Shown here piece after piece: positions 1 to 10,862 of a DNA stretch of 64,000 bases; position 1 is the stretch's first letter; each line of letters opens with the position of its first letter. Source of the stretch: Caulobacter sp. SL161 (GTDB lineage Bacteria > Pseudomonadota > Alphaproteobacteria > Caulobacterales > Caulobacteraceae); NCBI RefSeq assembly GCF_026672375.1, contig NZ_JAPPRA010000001.1, positions 3,534,001 to 3,598,000 of the forward strand, read 5' to 3'. Under the pieces are notes generated by a model. It had not been told where the DNA came from. It did not search any database and saw only the letters and a list, made by a program, of their open reading frames with translations. Made by a program: the position numbers and the translations under genes.

Positions 1-1599
1 GTCAACTTCTCCAACCTCGACGCCCAACGCCAGATCGGCGGCAAGCTGATCATCGCCCTCGCCTGGCTGCTGATCCCGATCGTGCTGGGCGCGCGCCTGG
101 CCGTGCAGGCGCCCATCCTGGGGCTCTCGATCGCCGCGGTGCTGGTCGCCACGGGCGCGACCCTGGCCTGGAAGTTCGCCGGTGGAGGATCTGGCGGACG
201 CGCCATGGTGGGGGTCGCGCTGATGGCGCAGGTCTCGCTGCTGGTCGCGGCCCTGGGCGGTCACGCCTGGCAGGCCGACATGCACATGGCCTATTTCGCG
301 GCCCTGGCCCTGCTGGTCGTCTATTGCGACTGGATGGTGATCGCCGCCGCCGCCGCGACAGTGGCCGTGCATCACCTGGGCCTGTCCTATCTGGCGCCCA
401 GCCTGGTGTTTCCGGGCTCGGCCAATCTGGGCCGCGTCATTGTCCACGCCGTCATCCTGATCGTCGAGGCCGCCGCCCTGATCGCCGTCACCGCCAGCGT
501 CAACAGTATGTTCGCCATCGCCTCCTCGGAGCGGGCCAAGGCCGAGGACGCCGTCGGCGAAGCGCGCGCCGCCAATGACGCCGCTGAGACCGCGCACCGC
601 CAGCAGGAAGAGACCCGCGCCCGCGCCGCTACAGCCAGCGAGCGCGAGGCGGCCCAGCGCGACGACGCGGTCGCCGCTCTTGGCCAGGGCCTGTCGCACC
701 TGGCCCGCGGAGACCTGACCCTGCGCCTGACAGAGCGCTTCGCCGAGGCCTATGAGCCGCTGCGGAGCGACTTCAACACCGCCGCCAGCCGGCTGGCGGA
801 CGCCCTTTCGGTGATCGAACAGCGCGCCAGCGGCGTGCGCGCCAACGCCGACCAGATCGCCGACGCCACGATCAACCTGTCGCGCCGCACTGAGAGCCAG
901 GCCGCGAGCCTCGAGGAAACCGCTGCGGCCATGGACGAGATCACCGCCACGGTCAGCCAGACCGCAAGCGGCGCCAACAAGGCCGCCGACGTGGTCAGCC
1001 GCGCCCGCGACGACGCCCGCCGCTCGGGCGAGGTGGTCGAGCAGGCCGTCTCGGCCATGACCGTCATCGAGGAGTCCTCGCAGTCGATCAGCCAGATCAT
1101 CAGCGTGATCGACGAGATCGCCTTCCAGACCAACCTGCTTGCCCTCAACGCCGGCGTCGAGGCCGCCCGCGCGGGCGAAGCCGGACGAGGCTTCGCCGTC
1201 GTCGCTCAGGAAGTCCGGGCCCTTGCCCAGCGCTCGGCCGAGGCCGCCAAGGAGATCCGCACCCTGATCTCGAACTCGACCCAGCAGGTCGAGGCCGGCG
1301 TCAACCTGGTGGGGCGAACCGGCGAGGCGCTGGAACGGATCGTCGCCCAGATCGCCGAGATCGACGGCCTGGTTTGCAACATCGCCGCCTCGGCCCAGGA
1401 GCAGGCCAACGGTCTGGCCCAGATCAACGGCGCGGTGAACCAGATGGACCAGGTGCTGCAGGAGAACGCCGCCATGGTCGAGGAGACCTCGGCCGCCACC
1501 CAGACCCTGAACACCGAAGCCACGCAATTGGCCGAGTTGGTGCGTCAGTTCGATCTGCCCCGGGGTCATGTCGAGCAGCCCCAGCGACGGGTCGCCTAG
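1..1599 (+). CDS. Methyl-accepting chemotaxis protein, 5' partial
   Basis: The reading frame is open from the first base of the window, so the gene begins upstream; a GTG at 82 is internal and not a credible start. The N-terminal ~170 residues form several hydrophobic helices with no periplasmic ligand domain, followed by a charged coiled-coil linker. The cytoplasmic signalling domain is complete and carries the hairpin-tip signature around [20 protein letters not shown], which contacts CheA and CheW. The protein should be a membrane-embedded chemoreceptor signalling through the CheA/CheW array. The ligand is unknown; the membrane-only sensor part suggests it senses membrane state or a partner. 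Family call is very safe. Confidence 0.93.
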   Translation, partial: VNFSNLDAQRQIGGKLIIALAWLLIPIVLGARLAVQAPILGLSIAAVLVATGATLAWKFAGGGSGGRAMVGVALMAQVSLLVAALGGHAWQADMHMAYFAALALLVVYCDWMVIAAAAATVAVHHLGLSYLAPSLVFPGSANLGRVIVHAVILIVEAAALIAVTASVNSMFAIASSERAKAEDAVGEARAANDAAETAHRQQEETRARAATASEREAAQRDDAVAALGQGLSHLARGDLTLRLTERFAEAYEPLRSDFNTAASRLADALSVIEQRASGVRANADQIADATINLSRRTESQAASLEETAAAMDEITATVSQTASGANKAADVVSRARDDARRSGEVVEQAVSAMTVIEESSQSISQIISVIDEIAFQTNLLALNAGVEAARAGEAGRGFAVVAQEVRALAQRSAEAAKEIRTLISNSTQQVEAGVNLVGRTGEALERIVAQIAEIDGLVCNIAASAQEQANGLAQINGAVNQMDQVLQENAAMVEETSAATQTLNTEATQLAELVRQFDLPRGHVEQPQRRVA

Positions 1600-1603
1600 A
1601 CTG

Positions 1604-1631
1604 CGGCGCGGCGCCCTTTCGCGCCGCGCCG
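1604..1631. other. GC stem-loop after chemoreceptor gene
   Basis: A perfect 10-bp inverted repeat (CGGCGCGGCG and its complement) with an 8-nt loop begins five bases past the chemoreceptor stop codon. It lacks a following T tract, so it may act as an mRNA-stabilising hairpin or a weak terminator rather than a canonical Rho-independent terminator. Confidence 0.5.
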
Positions 1632-1753
1632 TTGCAAGCTCAAGCTTGGCCCCCTTGCGTTACGGGAACCGGGCGCCTATCCTCCCAGCCCCCGGTTGTG
1701 CGCGCCCGCGACTGGAAGATCTTCCTCCCAAGGCGTCCGAGCTAAAATCCGCA

Positions 1754-2227
1754 ATGGAAAAAGTGCCGATGACCGTCGCGGGGTACCAGACCCTCGACGA
1801 AGAACTGAAGCGTTTGAAGACCGTCGAACGACCGGCGGTAATCGCCGCGATCGCCGAGGCGCGCTCGCATGGCGACCTGTCGGAAAACGCCGAGTATCAT
1901 GCCGCCAAGGAGCGTCAGGGCTGGATCGAAGGCCAGATCGCCGAGATCGAGGACAAGATCGCCCGCGCCCAGGTCATCGACGTGACGAAGCTCTCGGGCA
2001 AGCAGGTCAAGTTCGGCGCCACCGTCTCGGTGGTCGACGAGGACACCGAGGAAGAGGCGCGCTACCAGATCGTGGGCGACCACGAGGCCGACGTGAAGTC
2101 GGGCCGCATCTCGCTGTCCTCGCCGCTGTCGCGCGCGATGATCGGCAAGGAAGTCGGCGAGGTGGTCGAGGTCAACACGCCCGGCGGCGTCAAGGCCTAT
2201 GAGATCCTCAAGGTGGAGTGGCTGTAA
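1754..2227 (+). CDS. greA: Transcription elongation factor GreA
   Basis: 157 residues, the normal GreA length. It rescues backtracked RNA polymerase by inserting its coiled coil into the secondary channel and stimulating transcript cleavage. The N-terminal coiled coil carries the tip motif with conserved acidic residues ([17 protein letters not shown]), and the C-terminal FKBP-like domain contains the GDHEAD and [13 protein letters not shown] segments. A longer frame starting at 1568 exists, but the ATG at 1754 (MEKVPMT) gives the family-standard N terminus. It stands alone with a strong terminator downstream. Confidence 0.97.
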   Translation: MEKVPMTVAGYQTLDEELKRLKTVERPAVIAAIAEARSHGDLSENAEYHAAKERQGWIEGQIAEIEDKIARAQVIDVTKLSGKQVKFGATVSVVDEDTEEEARYQIVGDHEADVKSGRISLSSPLSRAMIGKEVGEVVEVNTPGGVKAYEILKVEWL

Positions 2228-2274
2228 GGCGGTCTTCCGCCTCAGCAACGCCACAAGTTGGGTTCAACGGAGCG

Positions 2275-2306
2275 AGGCCGCTAGATTAGCGGCCTTGTTT
2301 CGTTTT
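2275..2306 (+). terminator. Rho-independent terminator of greA
   Basis: A perfect 9-bp stem (AGGCCGCTA / TAGCGGCCT) with a 3-nt loop, followed by TGTTTCGTTTT. It lies about 48 bases past the greA stop. A smaller hairpin (AGGCGG-TCTT-CCGCCT) immediately follows the stop codon itself. Confidence 0.8.
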
Positions 2307-2341
2307 CTGTTCGCCCGCTTCTTGCGTCCGAGATCGATGAC

Positions 2342-3511
2342 TTGACCAAGGCTGGACCCTCCCCGTCGAAGACGTCGCCGCTCAAGGTCTGGGCGGTGTC
2401 AGACGGCCGCGCCGGGATCGAGGCCCAGGTCGTGGGCCTGTCAGAAGCGCTCGCGCGCCTGGTCCCCTGCGAGGTCACCGTCAAGCGCGTGGGCTGGCAA
2501 GGGAACATCGGCCGCCTGCCCTGGTGGCTGAACCTCCTGCCCAAGCGCTGGCTGACGCCCGAGAGCGGCGTCCCCGACCGCCGCAATCCCGACGACTGGC
2601 CCGATCTGTGGATCGCCGCCGGCCGCGCCACGCTGCCCCTGTCGATCCGCGCCAAGCGCTGGTCGGGCGGCAAGACCTTCGTGGTCCAGATCCAGGACCC
2701 GCGCGTGCCGCCGCACATGTTCGACCTGGTGATCCCGCCCAAGCACGACCGCATGTCGGGCGACAACATCCTGCCGATCACCGGCTCGCCGCACCGGGTG
2801 ACGCCGCAGCGCCTGGCCGCCGAGTACGAGGCCTTCCAGGACCTGATCGAGCCCCTGCCCCGGCCGCGCGTGGCGGTGCTGGTGGGCGGCAAGTCCAAGG
2901 CCTTCGACCTCTCCAGCGAGCGCGCGGCCCAGATCGCCCATTCGATTCAGATCCCGCTGGAACAGGACGGCGGCAGTCTCCTGATGACCTTCTCGCGCCG
3001 CACGCCCGAGACGGCTCGCGCCCTGATGACCGCTCGCCTGCGCCACCTGCCCGGCGTGGTCTGGAACGGCGAGGGCCCCAACCCCTATTTCGCCTTCCTG
3101 GCGGCCGCCGACTACATCCTCGTCACCGAGGACTCGACCAACATGGCCACCGAGGCGGCCTCGACCGGCAAGCCGGTGTTCGTGCTGAAGATGGACGGCT
3201 CCAGCCTGAAGTTCCGCCTGTTCCACGAGGAGCTGGAACGCCAGGGCGCGGCCCGCCCCTACGGCGGCGCCTTCCACGGCTGGACCTACGACCCCGTCAA
3301 CGAGACCGACCGCGCCGCGCGCGAAGTGCTGGCCAGGATCGGGGTGGAGGTCGCCGAGCCGGTGGCGGAGCCCGAACCGGCCCCGGTGGAGAAGGCGAAG
3401 GCGAAGGCGAAACCCAAGCCCAAGGCGCGCCCCGGCGCCGAGGCCAAGGCGCCGTCCGAAACCGCCGCGCCGAAGGTTCGCAAGCCTCGCGCGGCCAAGG
3501 CAAAGTCCTGA
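2342..3511 (+). CDS. ELM1/GtrOC1-like family protein (DUF1022)
   Basis: 389 residues resembling the mitochondrial-fission ELM1 family (DUF1022), which is common in alphaproteobacteria and has a GT-B-like fold; some relatives are suspected glycosyltransferases. Visible family features are the N-terminal VWAVSDGRAGIEAQ segment, the FVVQIQDPR stretch and the C-terminal VTEDSTNMATEAASTGKPVFV nucleotide-sugar-like site. The last ~45 residues are a Lys/Ala/Pro-rich tail unlike the rest and likely disordered. The start is a TTG at 2342, right behind the greA terminator; a nearby ATG is out of frame, so the true start is somewhat uncertain. Molecular function is unproven. Confidence 0.75.
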   Translation: MTKAGPSPSKTSPLKVWAVSDGRAGIEAQVVGLSEALARLVPCEVTVKRVGWQGNIGRLPWWLNLLPKRWLTPESGVPDRRNPDDWPDLWIAAGRATLPLSIRAKRWSGGKTFVVQIQDPRVPPHMFDLVIPPKHDRMSGDNILPITGSPHRVTPQRLAAEYEAFQDLIEPLPRPRVAVLVGGKSKAFDLSSERAAQIAHSIQIPLEQDGGSLLMTFSRRTPETARALMTARLRHLPGVVWNGEGPNPYFAFLAAADYILVTEDSTNMATEAASTGKPVFVLKMDGSSLKFRLFHEELERQGAARPYGGAFHGWTYDPVNETDRAAREVLARIGVEVAEPVAEPEPAPVEKAKAKAKPKPKARPGAEAKAPSETAAPKVRKPRAAKAKS

Positions 3512-3580
3512 TTTCTCGAGACTCCGCTGATCCTCCGACAGGCGTATGGTCAGGACGACGATCGACCTCGGCTGCCCCAA

Positions 3581-3613
3581 ATCCTCATCCTGAGCCGGTC
3601 GAAGGACGAGGAT
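3581..3613. repeat. Dispersed intergenic repeat, CTTGTCGAAGGACGAGGA family
   Basis: An imperfect inverted repeat of the type ATCCTCATCCTGAGC...GGACGAGGAT. A second, larger copy is at 55181-55273. It lies in the gap between the DUF1022 gene and two small membrane proteins and could fold in RNA. Confidence 0.65.
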
Positions 3614-3700
3614 CTCCCCGCCGAACGAGCCCCACACACCAACTGAACTCAGCGTTTTTATCGGTTGCGGCGGCGTGGATGTTCTTGCAATGTTCACGCC

Positions 3701-3928
3701 ATGGCTGAGCTCGAACCCCGCAGCGCGATTGGCAAAGCCGCCCGCAACGAACGGCGCAAGGCGTTCGCTGCGACCTGCAACACCGTGGCGGTCGCTTTCC
3801 TGGTTTCGGCGCTCCTGCAGCCTCTCGTCGGCGGTGAGCTCCGGTGGATCAGCGTCTTGAGCGCGCTGATCGGCTTCGTTGTCTTGCAGGGGCTTCTCCA
3901 CTCCATCTTGTCGCGCGTGGAGGATTGA
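3701..3928 (+). CDS. Small two-TM membrane protein, unknown function
   Basis: 75 residues from ATG 3701 (MAELEPRS). A basic N-terminal segment (KAARNERRKAF) is followed by two hydrophobic helices separated by a short GGELRW loop. I do not recognise a family. The alternative upstream start at 3665 would add a Cys/Arg-rich extension with no ribosome-site support. Its TGA stop is directly followed by the ATG of another mini membrane protein, so the two are probably co-translated. Confidence 0.6.
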   Translation: MAELEPRSAIGKAARNERRKAFAATCNTVAVAFLVSALLQPLVGGELRWISVLSALIGFVVLQGLLHSILSRVED

Positions 3929-4042
3929 ATGGACCCGGTAATCCAAGTCGTCCTGATCGGTCTCGTGTTCGTCGCCGCCGGCTACGGCGTGTTCTGGCTC
4001 TCGATGCGAGCAAAGCCGCACCAGAAGGGACCGCCGCGGTAG
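3929..4042 (+). CDS. Single-TM micro-protein, unknown
   Basis: 37 residues (begins MDPVIQVV, ends QKGPPR) with one hydrophobic helix of about 24 residues and a basic C-terminal tail containing RAKPHQKG, so an N-out/C-in small membrane protein is predicted. Its ATG abuts the stop of the preceding gene with no gap, which is the strongest argument that it is translated. No family is recognised; a subunit partner of the preceding two-TM protein is plausible. Confidence 0.5.
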   Translation: MDPVIQVVLIGLVFVAAGYGVFWLSMRAKPHQKGPPR

Positions 4043-4148
4043 GCGTCGGACCCGTTCCCCCAAAAGGTCTCATGGATTTATCGATACTCGCTGACAGCGG
4101 GGCGCGGCGCCGTTAAAACGCCTCAGGGTTGTTATCCGGGAAGATTCC

Positions 4149-4885
4149 ATGCGGCTTCGCCTAGCGTTCTTCGCTGCTGTCGTGCTGACAGCGGCCACGA
4201 CGGCCTCCGCCCAGACCTCCGCGCCGTCCCAGGCTCCGGCGTCGATCAGCGAGGCGGAACGTGAGGCCTTTCGCGCCCAATCCAGCACTGTGGGCGCTGA
4301 AGACCTGATGTCGCTCGTTCGCCAGACCTATCCCGAGGACTATCTCGCCTTCGAGACCGAGATGATCACGGCGCGCAAGGCCGGCGCCTCAGCGAATGAT
4401 CTGAACCAGCGCGCCTACAAGTTTGGCTCCGATATCCGCCGCCGGGTCGAGCCCTACGTGAAACAGGCGCCAACCCCGGCGCTATTGGGGTTCCTTCGAA
4501 GCCAGACAGAAGCCATCGATCAGATGCGCACCGTCAGCGCCCGCGCTTGCTACGAGGCCGTCGAGCTCGGTGGCGTGAGCGCGGAGTCCGTCAAGACGCT
4601 GACGCCCACCATCGTCAAGCGCTTCTCGCTTGAAGGCGAACATCGGCTGACGCTCGCGCTGAAGGGCAAGGCCAATCCCGTCAACCGCGAAGCACCTTCG
4701 GCGGAAGACCGCGAGGCGGCCAAGACGGCGTTTCTGAAGATCGGTGGCGACCCGGACTGGCTGCAAGCCATGAGCCAAGGCGCGCCCCGCCAGCAGTCCG
4801 ACGATGTCCGCTGTCGTTCGGCGCTGGCCTATCTGAAGGGCATTCTCTCCCTGCCATCGGAGCAGGCCGCTCGCCTGGCTGCGTT

Positions 4886-4889
<4 letters not shown>
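4149..4889 (+). CDS. Secreted hypothetical protein
   Basis: 246 residues with a clear Sec signal peptide: MRLRLAFF followed by a hydrophobic stretch and cleavage after TASAQ around residue 22. The mature part is helical, with Cys in SARACYE and DVRCRSALAY that could form a disulfide. No domain is recognised. The stop codon overlaps by four bases the stop of the convergent histidine-kinase gene. Likely periplasmic. Confidence 0.7.
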
Positions 4890-6847
<1,958 letters not shown>

Positions 6848-7043
6848 GAAGCCTCACGGAGTGTGCGACCGGCTTAGGAAGCGCACAAAGGAGCTTAACG
6901 AGGTTGAACGCAGCGCTTCGAAGCGGGCGATGCGGCGATTTGTCCCGCGCCGACGCCCCACCGCACACGCCGGACGCATCGCGCCCGCCACGGCCAAACG
7001 GCTCGCCCTTGCCAGCGCCCCCGAACCCGCGCGAAATCAGCGG

Positions 7044-7760
7044 ATGATCCTCGCCATCCTCCAGGCCCGAATGAGCTCCACCCGGCTGCCGGGCAAGGTG
7101 CTGATGCCGATCCAGCGCCAGCCGATGATCGTGCGGCAGATCGAGCGGGTCGCCCGCGCCCAGCGTATCGACAAGCTGGTGGTCGCCACCTCCGACCGGC
7201 CCGAGGACGACGCCATCGAGGCCGCCGTCCGCCGCGAGGGGATCGCGGTGTTTCGCGGCTCGCTCGACAATGTGCAACAGCGCTTCATCGGGGCGCTGGA
7301 CGCCCATCCGGCCGACCACGTCGTGCGTCTGACCGCCGACTGCCCGCTGGCCGATCCCGCCCTGATCGACGCCACGATCGACCTGTGCCTGTCCAAGGGC
7401 GCCGACTACGTCAGCAACACCCCTGAGGGCCACGCCCACCCCAAGGGCACCGACGTCGAGGTGATGACCGCCGCGGCCCTGCGCCGCGCGGCCGCCGAGG
7501 CGACCACGAAGGAAGCCTTCGAGCACGTCACCTGGGACCTGTGGAACCAGCCGGAGCGCTGGACCTGCGCCTGGCTGCCGTGCTTCCCCGACCAGGGCGC
7601 GGTGCGCTGGACCGTCGACCGGCCCGACGACTACGCCTTTGTCGCGGCGGTCTATGACGCGCTCTATCCGGCGAACCGCGCCTTCACCTCCGACGACATC
7701 CGCGCCTTTGTCGCCGGCCGGCCGGACCTGCAGGACTACGGCGGCGACCGGCGGGCATGA
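7044..7760 (+). CDS. pseF: Acylneuraminate-type cytidylyltransferase (PseF-like)
   Basis: 238 residues. The N terminus (ILAILQARMSSTRLPGKVL) is the nucleotide-binding signature of SpsF/NeuA-like nucleotidyltransferases, and RLTADCPLADP is the second hallmark. Predicted reaction: activation of pseudaminic acid to CMP-pseudaminic acid. The frame is open upstream to 6690, but only the ATG at 7044 gives the family N terminus. It overlaps the PseG-like gene by four bases (ATGA), and a pseI gene is 5 kb away, supporting a role in flagellin glycosylation. In Caulobacter the equivalent genes carry flm names; exact orthology is inferred. Confidence 0.8.
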   Translation: MILAILQARMSSTRLPGKVLMPIQRQPMIVRQIERVARAQRIDKLVVATSDRPEDDAIEAAVRREGIAVFRGSLDNVQQRFIGALDAHPADHVVRLTADCPLADPALIDATIDLCLSKGADYVSNTPEGHAHPKGTDVEVMTAAALRRAAAEATTKEAFEHVTWDLWNQPERWTCAWLPCFPDQGAVRWTVDRPDDYAFVAAVYDALYPANRAFTSDDIRAFVAGRPDLQDYGGDRRA

Positions 7761-8740
7761 GCTTGCGCATCGTCTTCGTCTGCGCGGCGGGGCCCAGCGT
7801 CGGCGGGGGCCACGTGATGCGGTCCCTGACCCTGGCGCGGGCGCTGGAATCGCGCGGCGCGGTGTGCGCGTTCCTCAGCACGCCCGAGGTCGCGGCGGTG
7901 CTGGGCGCCTTTGGCCGGGGCATGGCCCGGACCCACACGACCGACCCCTTCGACGCCGTGGTCTTCGACAGCTACGCCCTGTCCGCCGACGCCCACCGCG
8001 CGATCGCCAAGGGCCGTCCGACCCTGGTCATCGACGACCTGGCCGACCGGCCGCTGGCCGCCGACCTGGTGCTGGACGCCGGGCCTGCGCGACGGCCTGA
8101 GGACTATGCGGGCCTCGTCCCCGCCCACGCCCGTCTGCTGCTGGGCCCCAACCACGCGCCGGTGCGCCCGGCCTTCGTGGCCCTGCGCGAGGCCGCCCTG
8201 ACCCGCCGCGCCGAACGCGGACCCGTGCGGCGGATCCTGGTGTCGCTGGGCATGACCGATGTGGGCGGGATCACCGGCCGGGTGGTCGGCCTTCTGACGC
8301 CGATCCTGGGCGAGGCAGCCCTGGATCTCGTTGTCGGGGCCAGCGCGCCCAGCCTGCCGACCCTGCGCGCCCTGGCCGCCGAGGATCCGCGTCTTGCGCT
8401 GCACGTCAACGCCCAGGACATGCCGCGCCTCGTGCTGGAGGCGGACCTGGCCATCGGGGCCGGGGGCTCCACCACCTGGGAGCGCTGCGTCCTGGCCCTG
8501 CCGGCCCTGACCCTGATCCTCGCCGACAACCAGATCGCCGCCGCCCGCGCCCTGGAGGCGGCCGGCGTGACGCCGTGCCTGGATGTGACCGCGGCGGACT
8601 TCGAGGCGGCGTTTGTCGCGTTGGCGCAGAGCCTGATCGTCGACGCGGATCGCCGCGCGGCGCTGTCGGCGGCCAGCGCCACGGTGTGCGACGGCCGGGG
8701 GGCCGAGCGGGTGGCGGAGGCGGTGCTGGGGCTGATGTAA
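7757..8740 (+). CDS. pseG: UDP-2,4-diacetamido-trideoxy-altrose hydrolase (PseG-like)
   Basis: 327 residues with the PseG/MurG-like GT-B fold. The N-terminal GPSVGGGHVMRSLTLARAL contains the glycine-rich loop and catalytic-type His; the C-terminal half has AIGAGGSTTWERCVLALPAL, the nucleotide-sugar site typical of PseG. It removes UDP from the altrose intermediate just before condensation by PseI in pseudaminic acid synthesis. The start codon overlaps the stop of the cytidylyltransferase gene, so the two are translationally coupled. Confidence 0.88.
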   Translation: MSLRIVFVCAAGPSVGGGHVMRSLTLARALESRGAVCAFLSTPEVAAVLGAFGRGMARTHTTDPFDAVVFDSYALSADAHRAIAKGRPTLVIDDLADRPLAADLVLDAGPARRPEDYAGLVPAHARLLLGPNHAPVRPAFVALREAALTRRAERGPVRRILVSLGMTDVGGITGRVVGLLTPILGEAALDLVVGASAPSLPTLRALAAEDPRLALHVNAQDMPRLVLEADLAIGAGGSTTWERCVLALPALTLILADNQIAAARALEAAGVTPCLDVTAADFEAAFVALAQSLIVDADRRAALSAASATVCDGRGAERVAEAVLGLM

Positions 8741-8871
8741 GCGCCCCCTCCGTCTCGTCGCGTATTCGCGCCGATCCACCTCCCCCGCTTCGCGAGGGAG
8801 GAAGATGATCCTCCTGCCCCGCTTGCGGGGGAGGTGGCGCGCGGCGAAACCCGCGTGACGGAGGGGGGCGC
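8741..8871. repeat. Intergenic inverted-repeat element (CCTCCCCC family)
   Basis: A long imperfect palindrome: outer arms AGCGCCCCCTCCGTC and GACGGAGGGGGGCGCT, with inner arms CACCTCCCCCGCTTCGCGAGG. It follows the pseG-like stop directly and could terminate or stabilise that message. Related elements occur at 12631, 15545, 46591 and 61633. Confidence 0.75.
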
Positions 8872-8955
8872 TATCCCCCTGCGACATCCCGCCTCGCACC
8901 CCACCCTCATCGTTAACAGGTTGTTCGCTGCTTCGGCCCGATTCTCCAGGCCACC

Positions 8956-9603
8956 ATGCGCGCCCTGCCCGACATCCGCGGTCTGAAATATCCGGACGAG
9001 TTCATCGCCCGGCACTTCTTCAAGCGTGGCCTGCATCAGAAAACCGGCCGGGTGGTCGAGCTGGGCGGTGGCACGGGCAACAACCTGTCGCTCTACGCCG
9101 CCTATGGCTGGGACCTGACCAATGTCGACTATTCGGCCGCCGCCCTGGCCGACTGTCGCTGGAACCTGGGCGAGGCCGTTACCCTGATCGAGGCGGACCT
9201 GTCCAAGGGCCTGCCGGACCTCGGCGCGACGCCGATCGACGTGCTGCTGATCCCCAACCTCCTCTGCTACCTGACCAGCGCCCAGGCGAGCGCGGTGCTG
9301 ACCGCCGCCCGCGCGCGGCTGGCGCCCGGCGCCGAGGTCTTTGTCCGCACGCGCCTGATCGACGACTTCCGATGCGGCAAGGGCGTCGAGGAAGAGCCGA
9401 ACGGCTGGCGCCTGGCCACGCCCGAGACCGGCGAGGCGGGCCTGTTCAACCTGTTCTACACCGAGGACGGCCTGGTGCGCCGCCTCGTCGAGGAGCTGGG
9501 CCTCACCCAGCCCACCGCCCTGAAGGTGGCGTTCGACAACATCCAGAACGGCGTGTTCGTCTCGCCCAACAGCGATCTCGTCGTCTGGGGCGCGACGGCG
9601 TGA
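8956..9603 (+). CDS. Class I SAM-dependent methyltransferase
   Basis: 215 residues. Motif I is VVELGGGTGNNLSLY (about residues 31-45), with the acidic motif II residue in NVDYS and the post-I/motif IV region IDVLLIPNLLCYL. Substrate unknown; N- or O-methylation of a surface sugar is the natural guess from the neighbourhood. It overlaps the next gene by four bases (GTGA) and is the first of a tightly coupled trio. Confidence 0.85.
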   Translation: MRALPDIRGLKYPDEFIARHFFKRGLHQKTGRVVELGGGTGNNLSLYAAYGWDLTNVDYSAAALADCRWNLGEAVTLIEADLSKGLPDLGATPIDVLLIPNLLCYLTSAQASAVLTAARARLAPGAEVFVRTRLIDDFRCGKGVEEEPNGWRLATPETGEAGLFNLFYTEDGLVRRLVEELGLTQPTALKVAFDNIQNGVFVSPNSDLVVWGATA

Positions 9604-10862
9604 GCGCCCCCCACCGCATCCGCATCATCGGCGGCGGCCTGACCGGCGTGCTGGCGGCCTTCGAGGCCCATCGCCTGGGCTGGCGCGACATTACCTTGCA
9701 GGAACGCTTCGAGGCCCTGGGCGGCGTCGCCCGGCCCAAGCTGATCCACGGCCGCGAGATGCGCGACGGCTGCGTCTATTTCGGCGGCGAGACCGATCCG
9801 ATCGTCCAGACCCTGAGCGCCCACGGCGCGCGGTTTACGACCTTCGACAATCGCTTCGGCTCGATGAGCGCCGACTTCGAGGGCCGCCGCGTCTTCACCT
9901 GGGACTTCGGCGGGCCGGCGGTCGACTGCCCGGCCTACAGGGTCAAGGCCCCGGCCGACGACAGCCTGGCCGCGCGCCTGGCCGCCTATCCGCCCGAGAT
10001 CGCCGCCACGCTGGAGGACTATGTCCGCTGGCACCTCGGCGCCGACCCGTCGCTGGTCCACGGCGACGCGGTGATCCCGATGGCCATCAACCGGGTGTTC
10101 CCGGCCGCCGCCGACCTGGCGGCCCTGGGCCGCGCCAAGGCCAGCGATCCCTGGACCGACGAGCTCTACGCCATCCCCCGCGCCCTGTCGGGCCGCACCG
10201 CCAATCTGGTGGCCAGCCTGCCGGAGGGCGGCTTCGCCAAGCTGTTCGACGACCTGCACGGCGCGCTCGTCAAGCTGGGGGTCAAGGTCGAGACCAACTG
10301 CCTGGTCCCGCCGCGCCAGCTGCTGGCCGAGACGGCCGCTGACGAGACCATCGTCTGGGCCGCCAACCCGACCCCGCTGTTCAAGCCGATGGGTCTGGCC
10401 ACGCCCACGCTCGTGAAGAAGAGCTTCTTCACCTACGTCTATCAGGTCGAGGCCTTCGACGGCCCCTGCCCCCTCTATGTCCAGAACTTCACCGCCCAGG
10501 GCGCGACCTTCCGCGCCTATCTCTACGAGAGCGGCGGCGCGAAACTGGTGGTGGCCGAGTGCGTGCGCGAGGCCGACCTCAAGGCCCTGCCGGGCGAACT
10601 GCGCACCCTGCTGTCCGGCTTCGGCGCCCTGAGCCTGGGCCCGATGGTCCAAGCCGACGCCCAGCCGCGCTGGATCTATCACTCGCTGGAGGCCATCGCG
10701 GGCCTGAAAGCCCTGCGCGCCAAGCTGGCCGAGCGCTTCGGCGAGCGCTTCATCCCCGGCGCCTGGGAGCCCTACGCCAAGGCCGCCAAGCTGGCCGAGG
10801 TCAACGCCGCCCTGGCCCGCGCCCGCGACCTGGCCGCGCCCGCCGTCGCCAAAGCCGGATGA
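9600..10862 (+). CDS. FAD/NAD(P)-binding amine-oxidase-like oxidoreductase
   Basis: 420 residues from GTG 9600. The N-terminal Rossmann fingerprint IRIIGGGLTGVLAAFEA, an acidic residue after the second strand (LQERFEALGG) and a C-terminal FAD-contact region place it with amine oxidases, protoporphyrinogen oxidases and UDP-galactopyranose mutase-like flavoproteins. The precise reaction is not clear. Translational coupling on both sides (GTGA upstream, ATGA downstream) and the adjacent methyltransferase and WbqC genes suggest action on a nucleotide sugar or glycan. Confidence 0.78.
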   Translation: MSAPHRIRIIGGGLTGVLAAFEAHRLGWRDITLQERFEALGGVARPKLIHGREMRDGCVYFGGETDPIVQTLSAHGARFTTFDNRFGSMSADFEGRRVFTWDFGGPAVDCPAYRVKAPADDSLAARLAAYPPEIAATLEDYVRWHLGADPSLVHGDAVIPMAINRVFPAAADLAALGRAKASDPWTDELYAIPRALSGRTANLVASLPEGGFAKLFDDLHGALVKLGVKVETNCLVPPRQLLAETAADETIVWAANPTPLFKPMGLATPTLVKKSFFTYVYQVEAFDGPCPLYVQNFTAQGATFRAYLYESGGAKLVVAECVREADLKALPGELRTLLSGFGALSLGPMVQADAQPRWIYHSLEAIAGLKALRAKLAERFGERFIPGAWEPYAKAAKLAEVNAALARARDLAAPAVAKAG

